The notes below the pieces were generated by a model, which ran no database searches, was not told the DNA's origin, and worked only from the letters and a program-made list of their open reading frames with translations. From NCBI GenBank assembly GCA_001302245.1, contig LGYU01000014.1, forward strand, positions 124,001 through 188,000: 64,000 nt of DNA, in the 5' to 3' direction. A program made the translations under genes and the position numbers. The stretch is from Chitinophagaceae bacterium PMP191F. Its GTDB lineage: Bacteria; Bacteroidota; Bacteroidia; Chitinophagales; Chitinophagaceae. Shown in pieces: positions 61,001 to 64,000 of this stretch; positions within the stretch are counted from its first letter, which is position 1, and the number at the start of each line of letters is the position of its first letter.

Positions 61001-62812
61001 TTATTGAATGATCACTTTTTCTGTTGCCAGGTTAATACCAATACCATTATACAGTTTCACTATATAAATACCACGTGGGGCACTGCGCAGGTTAATGGCA
61101 AAAATGTCTTTGTTGTTCTGCAGCTCAAACAACTGTCGACCGTTCATATCAAATACCCGTAACACCAGCGGTTTGGATGTGTTTTTGGGTGCTGCCACAT
61201 ACAAGGTATTTGAGGCAGGGTTGGGATAGATCTTTACCATCTCGTGCACAGGCGGGGTGGGCTTTCTTTCCGGAAGACTTACCTGTGGCAATGTCTTCAT
61301 ATATACCATGCGCAGGATAAATCCCGGGTTACGGGTTTCAACAGTTGAGCCACTGAAACCACCAGTGGGCCCTGAAGTGCTACCCGAACTGTCAATAGCA
61401 AAGAAGAGTGTATCGCCTGTAGGGTTGATGGCCAGGTCTCTTACACGGTTGTTGGTAAGATAGCGAATGGTATCGCCGGAAATACCGGTGCCGGTAGTGT
61501 TGAGTTTTAAACGAAACATGCCGAATTTCAACGAGGTGACCAGCAGTGAGTTTCTCCAGTTGGGAATATACATTCTATCATAAAAGTCAATGCTGGAAGG
61601 AGCAACCGTTTGCCAGGTATAGATATTGGGCCAGTAGTTAGCGGCATTTGATGGCCAGTCGTAACCTTGTATGATTGTTTTATCGGGTGAGAAGAAAGTA
61701 AAAATAGGCTCCTTTACATTGTGGTTCACGGCAAAGGTGTCTTCATACCCAATGTTCTTACCGGCCAGTTTGTCGTTTTTCGGATATGCTGAACCGTCAT
61801 GAATGGTGTAGTTGTTGTCTGCATAGCCTGCAACAAATGGCCAGCCGTAATTCCTGCCACTTTCCAGGATGTTAACTTCGTCGTCAGATACATCGCCATG
61901 TTCAGAACTGTACAAACGCCAGGTGCCGCCTGCATTTCCCCATACCACTCCCTGCGCATTGCGATGGCCAAAAGTAAATACGGCCGATTGGTGCCCGGTT
62001 ACAGTATGTGTAAACGGGTTGTCGTTCGGGATCCACCGGTTGAAAAATCCATCATCGGCATCAGCATCCGGTTCGGTATTCAGGCGAAGTACTTTACCTT
62101 CATAAATGTTGGTGTTCTGCGCATTGTTGGGACGATTCAGGTTATTGAATTGTCCTGCGCCCATATCTCCGACAGTATAATACAGGTGATATTGCCCGTC
62201 GCTTTCCACAGGTCCGATGGTTAAGCGACCTGAGTTGTGATCATTGCTGCCGTTGAGCCTGTCCAGTACAGTAACTGGTGATGCAAGCGTGCTGGTGGCA
62301 ACATTGTATGTATACCGCAGTATCTTTGTGGTGTAATAGCAGGGACCGTCATTACCTGCCGGTTTGCCATACTGGCAATTGTCGTTGTTCAGGGCATCTC
62401 CACCATCATTTCTGTGGTATACCAATGCTACATACACATAAGGTTTTCCGGAAAGCAGTTGCGGATGAATGGCCAGTCCCATCAAACCACCCTGTGGTGC
62501 CTGCATGGCTGTATAATAACTGAAATCTTTAAGATTGTTGAGATTTAAGATCGTTCTGCTGCCTTTATTGGCGGGGTGTATTTTGACAATACGATAGCCG
62601 CGTGTTTCTGTTACCCAAAGGGAATCGTCAGGGCCGTAGGTCACTTCCCAGGGATAACTGAGGCCTCGCCACTGGCCGGAGGTTTTAGCAGCAGGGTAAA
62701 GTGTATCAATTTTAAAAACCTGGTCGTCAATAGTAATGGTCTGCGCACCTGCCTGGTATACAAACAGGGTAAATAGCGATAAAACCAGGTAAGGGTATTT
62801 GGGTTTTACCAT
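61001..62812 (-). CDS. PQQ-dependent sugar-dehydrogenase-like protein with T9SS sorting domain
   Basis: 603 residues from ATG 62812 (MVKPKYPYLVLSLFTLFVYQ, signal peptide ending GAQ). Residues ~40-490 are a soluble-glucose-dehydrogenase propeller (LSYPWEVTYGPDDSLWVTE, then DHNSGRLTIGPVESDGQYHL, and GHRNAQGVVWGN). The last ~80 residues are a type A T9SS sorting domain (VKIYPNPASNTLYV, FDMNGRQLFEL, GIYIVKLY). It is exported by the Sec system and passed to the surface or medium by T9SS. The sugar is unknown. A second propeller dehydrogenase of this class lies at 42322. Confidence 0.9.
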   Translation of the reverse strand: MVKPKYPYLVLSLFTLFVYQAGAQTITIDDQVFKIDTLYPAAKTSGQWRGLSYPWEVTYGPDDSLWVTETRGYRIVKIHPANKGSRTILNLNNLKDFSYYTAMQAPQGGLMGLAIHPQLLSGKPYVYVALVYHRNDGGDALNNDNCQYGKPAGNDGPCYYTTKILRYTYNVATSTLASPVTVLDRLNGSNDHNSGRLTIGPVESDGQYHLYYTVGDMGAGQFNNLNRPNNAQNTNIYEGKVLRLNTEPDADADDGFFNRWIPNDNPFTHTVTGHQSAVFTFGHRNAQGVVWGNAGGTWRLYSSEHGDVSDDEVNILESGRNYGWPFVAGYADNNYTIHDGSAYPKNDKLAGKNIGYEDTFAVNHNVKEPIFTFFSPDKTIIQGYDWPSNAANYWPNIYTWQTVAPSSIDFYDRMYIPNWRNSLLVTSLKFGMFRLKLNTTGTGISGDTIRYLTNNRVRDLAINPTGDTLFFAIDSSGSTSGPTGGFSGSTVETRNPGFILRMVYMKTLPQVSLPERKPTPPVHEMVKIYPNPASNTLYVAAPKNTSKPLVLRVFDMNGRQLFELQNNKDIFAINLRSAPRGIYIVKLYNGIGINLATEKVIIQ

Positions 62813-63039
62813 AGGGTACGGATTAGTGTACAGGGGGTATAACGTGTTTTCAATCATTATATTACTAATAACTATGCCAAATCATGTGTTGTCGTAGAAG
62901 ATTCATAAGGGCATGGGGTAAGAATCCAGGGTAAGTGGGTAAAAAATGTCTCGTACAAATACTATTGACCGCTTATAATAGTTTTTATATGTTTACGGTG
63001 CGAACGTGTGTGTTTTGAAGTACCCAATTGTCCAACTCT

Positions 63040-64000
63040 ATGAAAATAACTATACAAGTAACCCTGTTACTGTTTGCCTGCATCCTTACCCTGCACCAGT
63101 CTATGCAGGCGCAGGTTGTACAAACCGGGAAGAGTTATATAAACATATCAAAAGGTACCAGTGGTGGTACCATTGAACCCGGTGATACGCTTGAGATCCG
63201 CGCTACTATTGCGGTAGGCGACTGGGATGGAAGTACCATTACCCTGGTACACTATGTAGATACTATTCCCGCCAATACCATTTATGTTACCAACTCTTTA
63301 AAGATCCTCACCAACGAAGGTGTGGTATACAGTGCATTTACAGATGCCAGCGATGCTGACCTTGGTATGTGTGCTGTAACCGGATCGCTGCGTACGTTGC
63401 GTATCAATATGGGTAGCCAATACAATGGTGGTTCGGCCGGTACTGTAAACCTGGGTAGTGCCTGTACTACTACTGCTCCCAGTACTACCGGGGGCAGCGG
63501 CGGAAGGATCAGAAGCGATGGCCGCCCTTCTTTTTATGGTGGTGTGTGCATCATGTCGGCTTCCTATCGCATAGTAGTGCCAATGACGCTTACCTATGGA
63601 ACACAGATCAATACATATGGCGGTGCATTCTGGTACAGGATCGGTACCAATACCAACAATACCAGCAGGTACCTGAGCCCTTATAAAATCATCTTAACCC
63701 AGAACCTGGGTTTATGTTCCAATGCCATTGGTGCCAATGCGGTACTGGAAAACGGTGGAACTTTTGGTGCGGGTAATACTCAGAACAGAACTACTTCGGC
63801 TATTGTTCCGGGTTATAATTTTACAAACGTATCAACCGGTCAGCCTAATGATGGTTCTTATGCTATTGTAAATAACCTGAGCCCCAGTGGCAATACCAAT
63901 CCCAACAGCCAGATCCCCAATAGCACCAACCGTGTGTTTGGTTACTGGGATATTATGGGCGATCATACCAATGCCACTGACCCGTATGCGGGTAATAATC
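63040..64000 (+). CDS. Large secreted surface protein (partial)
   Basis: The gene runs off the right edge; 320 codons are visible. MKITIQVTLLLFACILTLHQ is a signal peptide (cut near AQA-Q). The next part is beta-rich with DUF11-like repeats of an adhesin (YINISKGTSGGTIEPGDTLE, AVGDWDGSTITLVHYVD). Low-complexity stretches are rich in Thr, Asn, Gly and Ser (TTTAPSTTGGSGG, NTNNTSRY). The C-terminus, where a T9SS domain would be, is not in the window. Divergent from the T9SS-sorted dehydrogenase, 227 bp away. Confidence 0.75.
   Translation, partial: MKITIQVTLLLFACILTLHQSMQAQVVQTGKSYINISKGTSGGTIEPGDTLEIRATIAVGDWDGSTITLVHYVDTIPANTIYVTNSLKILTNEGVVYSAFTDASDADLGMCAVTGSLRTLRINMGSQYNGGSAGTVNLGSACTTTAPSTTGGSGGRIRSDGRPSFYGGVCIMSASYRIVVPMTLTYGTQINTYGGAFWYRIGTNTNNTSRYLSPYKIILTQNLGLCSNAIGANAVLENGGTFGAGNTQNRTTSAIVPGYNFTNVSTGQPNDGSYAIVNNLSPSGNTNPNSQIPNSTNRVFGYWDIMGDHTNATDPYAGNN

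Noticed and set aside
1-64000. CRISPR arrays, rRNA genes, insertion sequences, prophage or defence islands
   Set aside because: No regularly spaced repeats, transposase, integrase, phage or restriction genes were found on either strand.

Overview
The window looks like a chromosomal segment of a Bacteroidota bacterium, most likely Chitinophagaceae (Niastella/Chitinophaga-like). The evidence is a GldB gliding/T9SS lipoprotein, a type IX secretion C-terminal sorting domain, DUF5686 and MoxR/Bat-type genes, promoters of the Bacteroidota type (TAnnTTTG -7 box), lipoproteins with short lipoboxes, and a tRNA-Ser gene without an encoded CCA. Nearly everything is housekeeping or envelope biology. I see no insertion sequence, prophage, CRISPR array or rRNA operon. 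Species assignment is inference.

1-9.3 kb: a radical SAM protein cut by the left edge; a small winged-helix regulator module whose two membrane-protein genes each carry the same CTTTG-N5-CAAAG palindrome; a DUF5686 outer-membrane protein; a large TraB/GumN fusion; an exported RidA-like protein. 9.3-19.6 kb: a class III aminotransferase, a gamma carbonic anhydrase, a 58-residue lipoprotein, rsgA, a tight moxR-DUF58-BatD-like-batA operon, a lipocalin-like lipoprotein and nadE. 19.7-30.9 kb: gldB, an 1155-residue surface fusion (dead peptidase, propeller, barrel), an MBL hydrolase, a flippase, then arfB with a MbnP/MbnH-like pair (predicted copper protein and di-heme oxidase), dtd and a MazG-like hydrolase.

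31-43.5 kb: glyS, a ferredoxin-NADP-reductase-like flavoprotein, mfd, a TPR protein, a GNAT enzyme, the fatty-acid/RNA cluster acpP-fabF-rnc, and a sorbosone-dehydrogenase-like lipoprotein. 43.5-50 kb is gene-poor: an IucB-like acyltransferase, an AraC regulator, a protoglobin, tRNA-Ser(GGA) and tatD, separated by gaps that contain three well-formed terminators with no annotated gene in front of them. 50-64 kb: a polysaccharide deacetylase, an ARPP-1 protein, gltX, a decayed four-helix-bundle gene, a stand-alone B12-binding domain, a beta-barrel protein, an enoyl-CoA hydratase, a GH29 fucosidase divergent from a thioredoxin gene across a perfect 15-bp palindrome, fumC, a T9SS-sorted PQQ-type dehydrogenase, and the start of a large secreted protein cut by the right edge.

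The most interesting items are regulatory or architectural: the twin operators of the winged-helix module; the palindrome that contains two divergent -7 boxes; the short transcription unit at 34.13-34.28 kb with an FNR-like palindrome; essentially leaderless promoters at glyS, mfd and gltX; the MbnP/MbnH pair; and the two multi-domain envelope fusions. I did not find a clearly new multi-gene system such as a defence island or a biosynthetic cluster.
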